A DNA stretch of 64,000 nt from Labrenzia sp. THAF82 (GTDB lineage: Bacteria; Pseudomonadota; Alphaproteobacteria; Rhizobiales; Stappiaceae), in NCBI RefSeq assembly GCF_009363435.1, contig NZ_CP045354.1, forward strand, positions 5,112,501-5,176,500. The letters are read 5' to 3'. Positions 42,024-50,382 of this stretch are shown piece by piece. The number at the start of each line of letters is the position of its first letter. The stretch's first letter is position 1. The position numbers and the translations under genes are program-made. The notes below the pieces were generated by a model. It was not told where the DNA came from. It made no database searches and saw only the letters and a list, made by a program, of their open reading frames with translations.

Positions 42024-43955
42024 CTACCAGCCTCCGCCACCCCCGCCGCCGCCACCGCCGCCCGACGACCCGCCGGATGAACCCGAACTCGATGAAGAAG
42101 GGGCAGGCAATGAGGACTGGAAGGATCCTGCCATTGCGCTTGCAGTTGCTCCGACACTCCTTGAAATGTCGCGGGCATCGAAGGAACTGCCGGAATACCA
42201 ATGAGGGTTATAGGACGCGGAGGCGGCCGAACCAGCTGCACTCGCAAGCCAGCTTTCAAACGCTTCGGCCCAGGGTTTTTCAACGTCCAGCGCAACCGCG
42301 TAGGGCAAGAGAGTTTCAAAATGAACGGTGCTCATATCCGGAACGCCAGTCATGTTGAGACGGTCTTTTTCAGCGACCGTGAGATAGAGCCGCAACCCTT
42401 CGATTTCATCGAGTATGGCTCGGCCGTGACGTGTTGGAGCACCGATAATGGAGAAGAATAGAATGTTCCCTGAGATCAAGATCCCAACAACAACGGGAAC
42501 GGCCTGCATGGTGCTCAATGCGCCTGTCACAAGACCCGCCAAAAGCGATGCGCCAAAAAGAGCCACGCTCAAAAGCGCGAAGGTGAGCATCAATCTCCAG
42601 ATCAACCGGGCACCTTGCAGGATGAGCAATCCGATGACCGCGGCAAATGCGGTGGCAAATACAGAGAAGAAAAGCAGCAGGATCAGGAATTCCCGCTCGT
42701 TCTCTGCGACCGGAACAAACACAAAAAGGCCTGCAATGGTGAGAAGGCTGAGGAGGATGCCGGGAATAAGGTAGCCGCCATTGTTCCTGAAATAGACGTT
42801 GTGGTTCTCGGAAGTTATGGCATTTGTAAATGTGCTGCCGAGCAACTGGATCGATTTGCCATTCCGCTCATTCAGCGTAAGTGGGTCGCCTCTGCGATGT
42901 AGCCACCTTTCAAGAGCCGCCTCCCCCCTTGGCAGACCTTCACCTGGCTTTCGGCCTTCCGATCCCTCTGAAATCAGCGAAATCGTCATGTCTCCGTCGC
43001 TGTCATCAAGCTTCAAACGCCTCTTCACTGCCAAATTGAGGCAGGCCGCAGACAACGCGACCCAACCACCGCTGAAGCCGCGCTTAAAGACATATCTCGC
43101 AAGCGCAGGAGACATTCCTGCCGGTGGTTTGAATCTGGGAAAGATAACGCCCTTTGCCGGATCACGCCCTGCCCTGAGCCAGGCCCAAAGGTAATACAGC
43201 CAAACCAGCAACACGCCCGCACCGCCTATCAGCTCGATCCTGAAATCGCTGGCAAGCTGCAACAGCTTCCGGGTACCGGTTGGCTGCGTGATCGACCCGA
43301 CTGGCATGGTCACCACCACCGTCAAACCTTCTTCTGGCGAAAGCGGGCGTGTCGTGCTGAAAACAACTGCGCGGCCATTATCTTCAGGCTGCGCCGAAAA
43401 GTCTTGTCCAGTTGCTCCGAAGAAACCGGTGTAACCTGTCCAGTCGGTAACCCTTATCCCTTCAGGCAAAACGACGCGTGCCGATGCCTTGTCAATTGGA
43501 AATGCCCATTCGTTGCCGGTAACGTTCCAATAGAGCTCATCATGAGATGAGAAAAAGCGTATCTGCCGGTCAGTCTCGTACTGGATCGTATAGGTATAGG
43601 TTCCAGGCCTTAGCAGGATGCTCTCTTCACCGATATAGATCCGGACCCCGGCTCCATTCTCCTTGGTAAAATGCGCTGCTGCACGCCCGTCCTGCAATAC
43701 GGAAAGCAACTTGAAACCGACCCTGTAGCTGCGCCCTCCTGCGCTCTTGGCAGTCAGTGGGATATCCCGGAAAATACCGCGCTTGATCTGGTCACCTTCG
43801 GCCTGCACCGTAATGGTTTCAGTGACGGTCAACGCGCCGCTGGCTGCAACTTCTATGTCTGAGACATAGTTCAGAATTCTCTCGTCCGCACCGGCACTCG
43901 CCATTGCAACAAGAAGCCCGACCCATGCAAGACCAGATGCAATGAGGCTCTTCAT
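42024..43955 (-). CDS. DUF2207 membrane protein with Ser/Gly-rich tail
   Basis: A roughly 643-residue membrane protein. It has a signal peptide (SLIASGLAWVGLLVAMASAGA), an extracytoplasmic beta-rich DUF2207 domain (about 25-230, starting ERILNYVSDIEVAASG), a membrane helix (LIGGAGVLLVWLYYLWAWL), a cytoplasmic part, and a cluster of hydrophobic helices at about 395-500. It ends in a Ser run followed by a Gly run and a Trp, the typical tail of this family. Function unknown; family members nearly always sit next to lemA, as here (15 bases downstream of it). Start codon among GTG 43967, ATG 43958 and ATG 43955 is uncertain. Confidence 0.82.
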   Translation of the reverse strand: MKSLIASGLAWVGLLVAMASAGADERILNYVSDIEVAASGALTVTETITVQAEGDQIKRGIFRDIPLTAKSAGGRSYRVGFKLLSVLQDGRAAAHFTKENGAGVRIYIGEESILLRPGTYTYTIQYETDRQIRFFSSHDELYWNVTGNEWAFPIDKASARVVLPEGIRVTDWTGYTGFFGATGQDFSAQPEDNGRAVVFSTTRPLSPEEGLTVVVTMPVGSITQPTGTRKLLQLASDFRIELIGGAGVLLVWLYYLWAWLRAGRDPAKGVIFPRFKPPAGMSPALARYVFKRGFSGGWVALSAACLNLAVKRRLKLDDSDGDMTISLISEGSEGRKPGEGLPRGEAALERWLHRRGDPLTLNERNGKSIQLLGSTFTNAITSENHNVYFRNNGGYLIPGILLSLLTIAGLFVFVPVAENEREFLILLLFFSVFATAFAAVIGLLILQGARLIWRLMLTFALLSVALFGASLLAGLVTGALSTMQAVPVVVGILISGNILFFSIIGAPTRHGRAILDEIEGLRLYLTVAEKDRLNMTGVPDMSTVHFETLLPYAVALDVEKPWAEAFESWLASAAGSAASASYNPHWYSGSSFDARDISRSVGATASAMAGSFQSSLPAPSSSSSGSSGGSSGGGGGGGGGGGW

Positions 43956-43970
43956 CATCCTTCCCACGGT

Positions 43971-44525
43971 TCAGAACGTAACCTTGGGAACCGAACGTTC
44001 GGCATCGTCTTCGATTTCAAAATATTCAGCCTTGTCGAACTTGAACTGGCTGGCGATCAGGTTTGACGGGAAACTTTCAACAGCGACATTCAAGCCCCTG
44101 ACCGCACCGTTGTAATACCGGCGTGCCATTTGAATGGCGTTCTCGATCTCATCCAGCGACTGATGCAAATCAGTGAAGTTCTGGCTCGCCTTCAGGTCAG
44201 GATAGGCTTCCGCGACAGCAAACAAACGCCCCAGCGCTTTTGTAAGTTCGCCTTCCGCCTTTGCCCGGCCTGCGATGTTATCTGCTGGAATTGAGCTTAT
44301 GCTCGTGCGCAATTGTGTTACCGCGTCAAGCGTTTCCTGTTCATGGGAGGCATAGCCCTTTACCGTCTCGACAAGATTTGGAACAAGATTGCTGCGGCGC
44401 TTGAGCTGGACTTCGATACCACTCCAGCCTTCCTCTACCATCTGGCGCTTTTTCACGAGCGCGTTGTAGAGAAAAATGACAAGTACAGACAGCGCGATCA
44501 AAAGCGCCAGAAAAAACCAGGCCAT
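43971..44525 (-). CDS. lemA: LemA family protein
   Basis: A 184-residue protein with one N-terminal membrane helix (FFLALLIALSVLVIFLYNALV) and a long helical bundle. The family signature is clear: GWSGIEVQLKRRSNLVPNLVETVKGYASHE, LKASQNFTDLHQSLDEIENAI and ARRYYNGAVRGLN. AGGAGG lies seven bases before the ATG at 44525. It is the first gene of a pair with the DUF2207 protein; both probably form a membrane complex of unknown job. Confidence 0.92.
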   Translation of the reverse strand: MAWFFLALLIALSVLVIFLYNALVKKRQMVEEGWSGIEVQLKRRSNLVPNLVETVKGYASHEQETLDAVTQLRTSISSIPADNIAGRAKAEGELTKALGRLFAVAEAYPDLKASQNFTDLHQSLDEIENAIQMARRYYNGAVRGLNVAVESFPSNLIASQFKFDKAEYFEIEDDAERSVPKVTF

Positions 44526-44740
44526 ATCAAAACCTCCTAAAAAGTCTCGCGGAGGCTATCCGTTGCGACACGGATTGTCATCACGCGGAGTGAAGGGCCC
44601 GGAAGGACGCCGCTGCTTTCTGTTGACGGCAAGCGGCCCCTATTCGGCACCTTCATATGAAGCTGCCAACGAGCTGGCCAGAACACAGGGAGACCTTTCT
44701 GCCCGGTCACAATGCCCTGCCTTGCAACCGTAGAACGACG

Positions 44741-45709
44741 CTATTCGGCAGCCTGGTTGTGATATCCGACGCCGCCGGCTTCTGTTTCCAGAAAGGCAGC
44801 ACCGCATGCCTTGGCCAATTCACGAACACGCAAAATGTAGCTTTGGCGCTCCGTCACGGAAATAACGCCGCGTGCGTCAAGAAGATTGAAGGCATGACTT
44901 GCCTTGATGCACTGATCATAGGCCGGCAGCACGACCTGGTGAACATTGGCTCCGGCCTCCTCACGGGCCTTCGCGCCTGCATCGAGTAGCGAACGGCATT
45001 CCGTTTCCGCGTCCTTGAAGTGCCGGAACAGCATTTCCGTATCAGCATGTTCGAAATTGTGCCGGGAGTATTCCTGTTCCGCCTGAAGAAAGACATCGCC
45101 ATAGGTGACTTTTTCGTCGCCTTCCATGCCGTTGTAATTCAGCTCGTAGACGTTATCGACGCCCTGAATATACATCGCGAGGCGCTCCAGACCATAGGTC
45201 AGCTCCCCGGAGACTGGCGAACATTCGAAACCGGCAACCTGTTGGAAATAGGTGAACTGAGAGACTTCCATGCCGTCGCACCAGCACTCCCACCCAAGCC
45301 CCCATGCGCCCAGCGTCGGACTTTCCCAGTCGTCCTCGACAAAGCGGATGTCATGCACCTTGGGATCGAGCCCGATAGCATAAAGCGAGTCCAGGTACAG
45401 TTGCTGCAGATTGTCAGGAGACGGTTTGAGGATAACCTGAAACTGGTAATAGTGTTGCAGCCTGTTCGGGTTTTCACCGTAACGACCATCGGTCGGCCGG
45501 CGCGAAGGCTGTACATAGGCAGCTTTCCAGGGCCTTGGTCCAAGCGAGCGCAATGTGGTTGCCGGATGAAACGTTCCTGCGCCGACTTCCATGTCATAGG
45601 GCTGCAGAACAACGCAGCCCTGGTCCGCCCAGAAACGCTGCAATGTCAGGATCAGGCCTTGAAAGGAATTTTCCGGGCGCATGTGCGCCGGCACGGTTTC
45701 TGTCGACAT
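44741..45709 (-). CDS. glyQ: Glycine--tRNA ligase alpha subunit
   Basis: A 322-residue alpha subunit of glycyl-tRNA synthetase that activates glycine. Motif 2 and 3 segments are intact: LQRFWADQGCVVLQPYDMEVGAGTFHP, AYVQPSRRPTDGRYGENPNRLQ, WECWCDGMEVSQFTYFQQ and SGELTYGLERLAMYIQGV. The beta subunit gene glyS is 5.9 kb away on the same strand. A perfect 18-base palindrome lies in its leader. The 215 bases between its stop and lemA hold nothing I can support. Confidence 0.96.
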   Translation of the reverse strand: MSTETVPAHMRPENSFQGLILTLQRFWADQGCVVLQPYDMEVGAGTFHPATTLRSLGPRPWKAAYVQPSRRPTDGRYGENPNRLQHYYQFQVILKPSPDNLQQLYLDSLYAIGLDPKVHDIRFVEDDWESPTLGAWGLGWECWCDGMEVSQFTYFQQVAGFECSPVSGELTYGLERLAMYIQGVDNVYELNYNGMEGDEKVTYGDVFLQAEQEYSRHNFEHADTEMLFRHFKDAETECRSLLDAGAKAREEAGANVHQVVLPAYDQCIKASHAFNLLDARGVISVTERQSYILRVRELAKACGAAFLETEAGGVGYHNQAAE

Positions 45710-46025
45710 GGGTATTCATTCCGCAAGAGGCTTTTGGCGGCAGGACGTCCTGCCGATGCGGTGCGAGAGGTGCCACGATGTGACCGCAAGGTCAAGGTGA
45801 GCGCAGCACCGCATTTATGGAGAAACAGTCAGCCCACTCCTCCTGAGGGTTGACGGTTCCCGACGGACAAATTACCAACGGGTCCGGCTCCAGGCGCCAG
45901 CTGCTCGCGGACTTGATGTCCAGGTGAAGATCTGGAACAGAAGACTTTCGTTCCTCCACGCGTTTCGTGCAGGCGGCAATGCGAGCTCCCCCTCTCAAGT
46001 GAAGCGCTAGATTTTGGAGAACGGA
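45710..46025. other. Divergent gap glyQ / MATE gene
   Basis: This 316-base gap contains the glyQ leader with its palindrome. A minus-strand frame of 68 codons (45792-45998) starting with TTG is open but has no recognisable family, so I do not call it a gene. GGAG before 46026 serves the MATE gene. Confidence 0.45.
45738..45755. repeat. Perfect 18-base palindrome upstream of glyQ
   Basis: CGGCAGGACGTCCTGCCG is fully self-complementary and lies 29-46 bases before the glyQ start codon. It could be an operator or a leader hairpin near the ribosome-binding site. Confidence 0.55.
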
Positions 46026-47417
46026 ATGTCAGCCGACATGTCCCAGACCAATGCGTTTACGCAAGGACCACTTGTCCCCACTCTTTTGAAGACTGCCTTA
46101 CCAATCATTCTGGTCATGAGCACAAACGGACTTCTGACCGTTGCCGATGCTATGTTTCTTGGCCACTTTGTCGGGCCGGAAGCGCTTAGCGCCGTCACCT
46201 TGATGTTTCCGGCCTACATGCTGCTCGTCGCAGCAGCGACGCTCATTTCGGGCGGAATGTCCAGTGTCCTCGCCCGTGCACTCGGTGGTGAGCGGATACC
46301 CCTCGCTCAAGGCGTTTTTGTTGGCGCTCACGGCCTGTCCCTGCTCGCAGGTGCGACGGCGCTTTTCCTTTTCACAATGATCGGATACCCGCTCATCCTT
46401 GTGGCTGCAGAGGGGTCTGAGCCGATTGCCCGGATGGCCCATATTTATCTTGCGATCACAATATGGACCTCGCCCCTCCTGTTTGTACTGTCTGTGCAAT
46501 CAGATGCCTTGAGGTGCGAGGGATATGTCATTCAGATGGCGGGTGTCAGTCTCTTTGTCTCGCTATCCAACATTGCGTTCAATTTTCTGCTGGTTGCCGT
46601 GTTGGACTTTGGCGTTGCCGGAACTGCCTATGGAACTGCGCTTGCGCAAATGTTGGCGTTTGTTTTCGTGATTGGGTTTCGATTACGCTCCAATAGCGTC
46701 TTGAAACCTCAGGTCCTTCGCAATCATCCACTCACCGCGCACTGGGTTTCAATCCTCAAACTCGGTGCTCCGCAAAGCCTGAACTTTGCAGGAATTGCCC
46801 TTGGATCGGCCGCAACCTTCGCCTCCCTTCAGCATTTCGGAACTGAAGGCTACGAAGCCACTGTCGCCGCATTCGGTCTCATGACCCGTATCATGACGTT
46901 TGTGTTCTTGCCTCTCCTGGGTTTGACCCAGGCGCTGCAAGCCATGATCGGCAACAACTATGGTGCCGAAAAGTGGCAACGGTCGGACAACACACTACGC
47001 CTTGGGCTCCTAACTGCGTTCTTCTATTGCCTTGGTGCCCAGGTTTTGCTGACGTTTTTTGCCCGGCAAATAGGTTTCCTGTTTGTCGAGGATGCAAGGA
47101 TAGTTGGGGAGTTGGACAGGATCATGCCGATCAACATTGCGATGATGCTGGTAACTGGACCATTCTTCGTTATTGCGGCCTATTTCCAGGCTCTTGGCGA
47201 TGCCGGACGCGCTGCATTGATCAGTCTGATCAAGCCCTATCTTTTCTTTCTGCCGCTGTTGTTCATATTGCCGCAGTATTTCGGGGAGGTCGGCATATGG
47301 CTTGCCGGTCCAGCAGCCGAATGTCTGCTGCTTTTGCTGACGGTGGCCGTTCTCAGGTCAACTGCCCGAACAAACTCCGCGCGCTGGGGGCTGTTTGTCG
47401 CTTCAGCAGCCAAATAA
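46026..47417 (+). CDS. MATE family efflux transporter
   Basis: A 463-residue multidrug/toxin extrusion protein with twelve hydrophobic segments arranged as two similar halves. The first helix LLKTALPIILVMSTNGLLTVADAMFLG and the Pro/Gly-rich repeats (GAPQSLNFAGIALGSAATFA in the second half) are typical of the NorM/DinF superfamily. The ATG at 46026 has GGAG six bases upstream; the frame opens at a TTG four codons earlier. Exports cationic compounds or dyes in exchange for sodium or protons; substrate here is unknown. Confidence 0.88.
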   Translation: MSADMSQTNAFTQGPLVPTLLKTALPIILVMSTNGLLTVADAMFLGHFVGPEALSAVTLMFPAYMLLVAAATLISGGMSSVLARALGGERIPLAQGVFVGAHGLSLLAGATALFLFTMIGYPLILVAAEGSEPIARMAHIYLAITIWTSPLLFVLSVQSDALRCEGYVIQMAGVSLFVSLSNIAFNFLLVAVLDFGVAGTAYGTALAQMLAFVFVIGFRLRSNSVLKPQVLRNHPLTAHWVSILKLGAPQSLNFAGIALGSAATFASLQHFGTEGYEATVAAFGLMTRIMTFVFLPLLGLTQALQAMIGNNYGAEKWQRSDNTLRLGLLTAFFYCLGAQVLLTFFARQIGFLFVEDARIVGELDRIMPINIAMMLVTGPFFVIAAYFQALGDAGRAALISLIKPYLFFLPLLFILPQYFGEVGIWLAGPAAECLLLLLTVAVLRSTARTNSARWGLFVASAAK

Positions 47418-47463
47418 TGTCAAAACAAATTGTGGGCGGGGCACTTCGCTCCGCCTGCTTACT

Positions 47464-47649
47464 TCAATTGCCAGGCCGGTATTTGCCACTGACCGGATCA
47501 AGCACCAGCTTGGTTCCACGTCCGTTGGGATCTGCGTTGGCAGCTGCTTTGGAGATCTGATTTTCAACTTCGGCCATCTTGCGCTTGACCCGTTGCACAA
47601 TCCAATAGCCACCAACGGCCAATGCCGCCACACCAATCAATTCCGTCAT
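47464..47649 (-). CDS. Small conserved membrane protein after sppA
   Basis: A 61-residue protein with an N-terminal membrane helix (LIGVAALAVGGYWIVQRV) and a basic, then Gly/Asp-rich cytoplasmic tail ending GTKLVLDPVSGKYRPGN. GAAGGGGAACAG precedes the ATG, a good ribosome-binding site. It lies 48 bases downstream of the S49 protease gene on the same strand and is probably in its operon. I do not know a function; the pairing with an S49 peptidase suggests a membrane quality-control accessory, which is only inference. Confidence 0.65.
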   Translation of the reverse strand: MTELIGVAALAVGGYWIVQRVKRKMAEVENQISKAAANADPNGRGTKLVLDPVSGKYRPGN

Positions 47650-47697
47650 CTTCTGTTCCCCTTCTCGACCGGAAGATCACATCCGTATTGTGCCTTT

Positions 47698-48555
47698 TTA
47701 AAGGCCATAGCGCATCCAGAGCGCCCGGTCCTCAACGGCGGCAATAAGGTCCTGTCCAAGACCTTCCGTCAAAGACTTGCCTGACAGAGCGACACCCAAT
47801 CCGGCTTTCCTGCCGAACAGTCCTCTTGGCGCTGCCACGAGCTTCGGCTCGGCTTTGTCGCCATATCGATCCCTGATTACGCTGCGCAAATCGCCGATTC
47901 CATCGACCAGGCCGAGTTCGACCGCTTTCCGCCCTGTCCAGAACTTGCCGGTGAACAAGTCCGGATCGTCCGTCAGAATGTCACCTCGGCGCGACTTGAC
48001 GATGTCGATAAAGGTGTCATGGATTTCCTGTTGAAGTGTCTTCAGATATTCAATGTCCTCCGGCACCTCGGGCTGGAAGGGATCAAGCGTGACTTTCTTT
48101 TCCCCAGCGGTATAAACCCGGCGATCAACGCCCACCTTCTTGATCAGTTCCGTGAAACCGAAGCCGGCCGCGACAACGCCGATGGAGCCGACGATCGAAG
48201 AGGGGTCAACAAAGATCTCATCACCAGCAAGCGAAATCATGTAGCCACCGCTAGCGGCGACATCCTCAACAAAAACCAGGACTTCCTTTTCATTTTCCTT
48301 TGCAAGATCGCGAATGCGCTTGAATATGAGCCGGGACTGGACAGGAGACCCACCAGGCGAATTCACAATTATCGCGACGGCGGGAGCTTTCTTGATCGAA
48401 AAGGCTTTTTCCAACGGCAACGCGGCTGTTGCGAGAGAAAGGCCAGTGCGCATCGGGCTGTTCATACCGATGGCCCCTTGAAGTCGGACGACCGGAACAA
48501 CCAGTTTTTCGTTTCGGAAACGTTTGGGGAGATAGCGGCGAAGAGAAGAAAGCAC
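47698..48555 (-). CDS. sppA: S49 family peptidase (SppA-like)
   Basis: A 285-residue S49 serine protease of the short SppA/SohB type, acting on signal peptides or membrane proteins. Motifs include IIVNSPGGSPVQS, the nucleophile region VEDVAASGGYMISLAGDEIFVDPSSIVGSIGV (Ser in AASGGY) and the general base Lys in a later strand. There is no obvious N-terminal membrane helix. The start is a GTG at 48555 with AGGA about ten bases upstream. A small membrane-protein gene follows. Confidence 0.87.
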   Translation of the reverse strand: MLSSLRRYLPKRFRNEKLVVPVVRLQGAIGMNSPMRTGLSLATAALPLEKAFSIKKAPAVAIIVNSPGGSPVQSRLIFKRIRDLAKENEKEVLVFVEDVAASGGYMISLAGDEIFVDPSSIVGSIGVVAAGFGFTELIKKVGVDRRVYTAGEKKVTLDPFQPEVPEDIEYLKTLQQEIHDTFIDIVKSRRGDILTDDPDLFTGKFWTGRKAVELGLVDGIGDLRSVIRDRYGDKAEPKLVAAPRGLFGRKAGLGVALSGKSLTEGLGQDLIAAVEDRALWMRYGL

Positions 48556-48676
48556 GCGTAATAAGTCCTGACAGAGTTCACAAACTCTTTCCGATATATG
48601 TATCGGGGCCGGACTTTCAAAGGCTGCGATACCGGGAAAATCGGCCGACCGGTATCAACCAATGATCAATGTATGC

Positions 48677-49300
48677 TCATGCCCCGAAGGCACTGATCTT
48701 CTTTTTTCGAACCGGTTTCGGTTTTGGCGTGGCTTTTTCTTCCCGAAGTTTTTGGATCAGCTCATTCGGTTGCGGAACTGTTTCAGTGGCAAATGGCCAA
48801 CTGAGTTGAACGCCTGCCTGACCATTCTTGTGCCACACTATCCGTCCCGCGACCGGCAAATCCAGACCGGGTATGGATATGTCGATGTTGTCAGGCAGAC
48901 GTGTGAGATGTTCCCCTTCGAGGCGACAGCCAGACCGGCTGGCATCCACAATCCGGCATTTCATTGAAACCGGGTTGGTTTTGCCGCAAACAATGGCGGT
49001 GATCCAGACCGGGCGACGGATCTCGCGGCGCTTGTCTTCTGAGGCGGGTTTGTTGACCACAAAGGAGATCTGCGCTTCATTGTCGCCATAGGCAATGACT
49101 GAGCCATGCAATAGCTTGTCGAATCCGTCAATGCGGAGCCCGACTTCTTCTTTCAGAAGATCAACCTTGTCGGAAACGATCCAGCAGCCGTCATCCGTCA
49201 ACTCGCGAGCAGCGACTTCGAAACAAGACATATCTGCAAGATCGACGATCAGTGCGGACATCCCTTCCGCAGCGTTCGTCGCAATGGCCAAGTTGTTCAA
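48677..49300 (-). CDS. PilZ domain protein
   Basis: A 207-residue cytoplasmic protein with a C-terminal PilZ domain (about 85-190). The c-di-GMP motif is present: DKRREIRRPVW (RxxxR) and IVDASRSGCRL (DxSxxG). The N-terminal 80 residues form another small domain with LADMSCFEVAARELTDDGCWI, similar to that of its neighbour at 49489. I chose the TTG at 49300 (GGGGG upstream); the next Met at codon 14 has no spaced site. It is probably a tandem duplicate of the next gene upstream. Confidence 0.82.
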   Translation of the reverse strand: MNNLAIATNAAEGMSALIVDLADMSCFEVAARELTDDGCWIVSDKVDLLKEEVGLRIDGFDKLLHGSVIAYGDNEAQISFVVNKPASEDKRREIRRPVWITAIVCGKTNPVSMKCRIVDASRSGCRLEGEHLTRLPDNIDISIPGLDLPVAGRIVWHKNGQAGVQLSWPFATETVPQPNELIQKLREEKATPKPKPVRKKKISAFGA

Positions 49301-49488
49301 TTTATCCCCCGCAATATTGACAGGGATCTTACAGGTTCGTAACTGAATTCTGAGTTAACGCAGGGGGTTAACACACTCTTGCCAGCCTGGCACAGGCTCT
49401 CTTTTTCCGATTTCAAACTCTGCGTTTCAGGTTCAGCAGGTAGGCTTTAAGCCCTCTTTCCCGAAACCGATTGAGGGACGAAAAAGTT

Positions 49489-50127
49489 TCAATCCGCCTC
49501 CTTACGGCGCTTGACGCCAAATCCACTTGAATTGCTCTTGGGTTTGTCTTTCACGCCTGCCTTTCCAGCGAGGTCAGGAGGCTTGATGCGGGTTTCGGTT
49601 ATGTCCCCGCCATTGGCAAATTGCCAGGTCAGCTTCACACCTGCAAAGCTGGAGTTTCGCCAGACAATTTCACCTTTGACCGGCATATCGAGGCCGGCAA
49701 TCTGCAGTTTGATGTTTTCAGGCAGAGCTTCAAGGCCTGTGCTCGACAATCGACACCCGGACTTGCTGGCGTCGACGATGTCGCATCTGACGCCATCATC
49801 AAACTTGTGTCCACTGACCCAAGCCGGAATAGATACCGACTTGCGCGGCTCTCTGCGCTTTTCGACCTTGCTCTTGTCTTCGACCTTGAAGGACACATAA
49901 ACACTGCCGTCTTCGACCTTCTCGACACGGCCTTTGATCATCTGCTCCATGTCAGCAAGGCGAATTCCTACCAATTGACCGATTTCGGTCAACTTGCCGG
50001 AGCGGATCTCACAGCCGGACTTGTTGAATTTCGACGCGGTGGTTTCCTCACACGCGAGCGTGTCGAAATCGAGAACAAGAACCGGCTGACCCGTGATTTC
50101 ACGACCGTCTTTGACTGTCTCGGACAA
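49489..50127 (-). CDS. PilZ domain protein (tandem paralogue)
   Basis: A 212-residue paralogue of the protein at 48677, with the same two-domain plan. The PilZ domain (about 85-185) has EKRREPRKSV and IVDASKSGCRL, both c-di-GMP contact motifs. The N-terminal domain has LVLDFDTLACEETTASKFNKSGCEI. The TTG at 50127 follows GGGAGG at six bases, a strong site; the longer frame from 50184 starts with a Cys/Arg-rich stretch and is unlikely. The C-terminal tail is Lys-rich and probably disordered. Both genes have TTG starts. Confidence 0.85.
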   Translation of the reverse strand: MSETVKDGREITGQPVLVLDFDTLACEETTASKFNKSGCEIRSGKLTEIGQLVGIRLADMEQMIKGRVEKVEDGSVYVSFKVEDKSKVEKRREPRKSVSIPAWVSGHKFDDGVRCDIVDASKSGCRLSSTGLEALPENIKLQIAGLDMPVKGEIVWRNSSFAGVKLTWQFANGGDITETRIKPPDLAGKAGVKDKPKSNSSGFGVKRRKEAD

Positions 50128-50382
50128 CGTGCCCTCCCTGGTCCTGGCGCACGAGCATGCCGCGCGCGGGCGGAAGAGTTTCAAGTGTCAAATATTAGGT
50201 CATATCCGATTTAACAGGGTCTAAATGTTTCCACGAACCCGACAGTTAAACTTTGCAAATTACGACGAAAAGGAGAATCCTACTGTGTATCCCTCAAGTT
50301 GATTTCAAATTGATACACTTGGCCGACTTACGACTAGAAGAATTACCTAGGGAAGGTCGCAAACCGAACCTGAACGAGCACT

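Noticed and set aside
45792..45998. 68-codon minus-strand frame between glyQ and the MATE gene
   Set aside because: It starts only with TTG, lacks a well-spaced ribosome-binding site and matches no family I know; kept only as a remark in the gap entry.
47418..47463. GGCGG/CCGCC hairpin between the MATE gene and the small membrane gene as a terminator
   Set aside because: The stem is interrupted and no clear T-run follows on either strand, so I do not list it as a feature.
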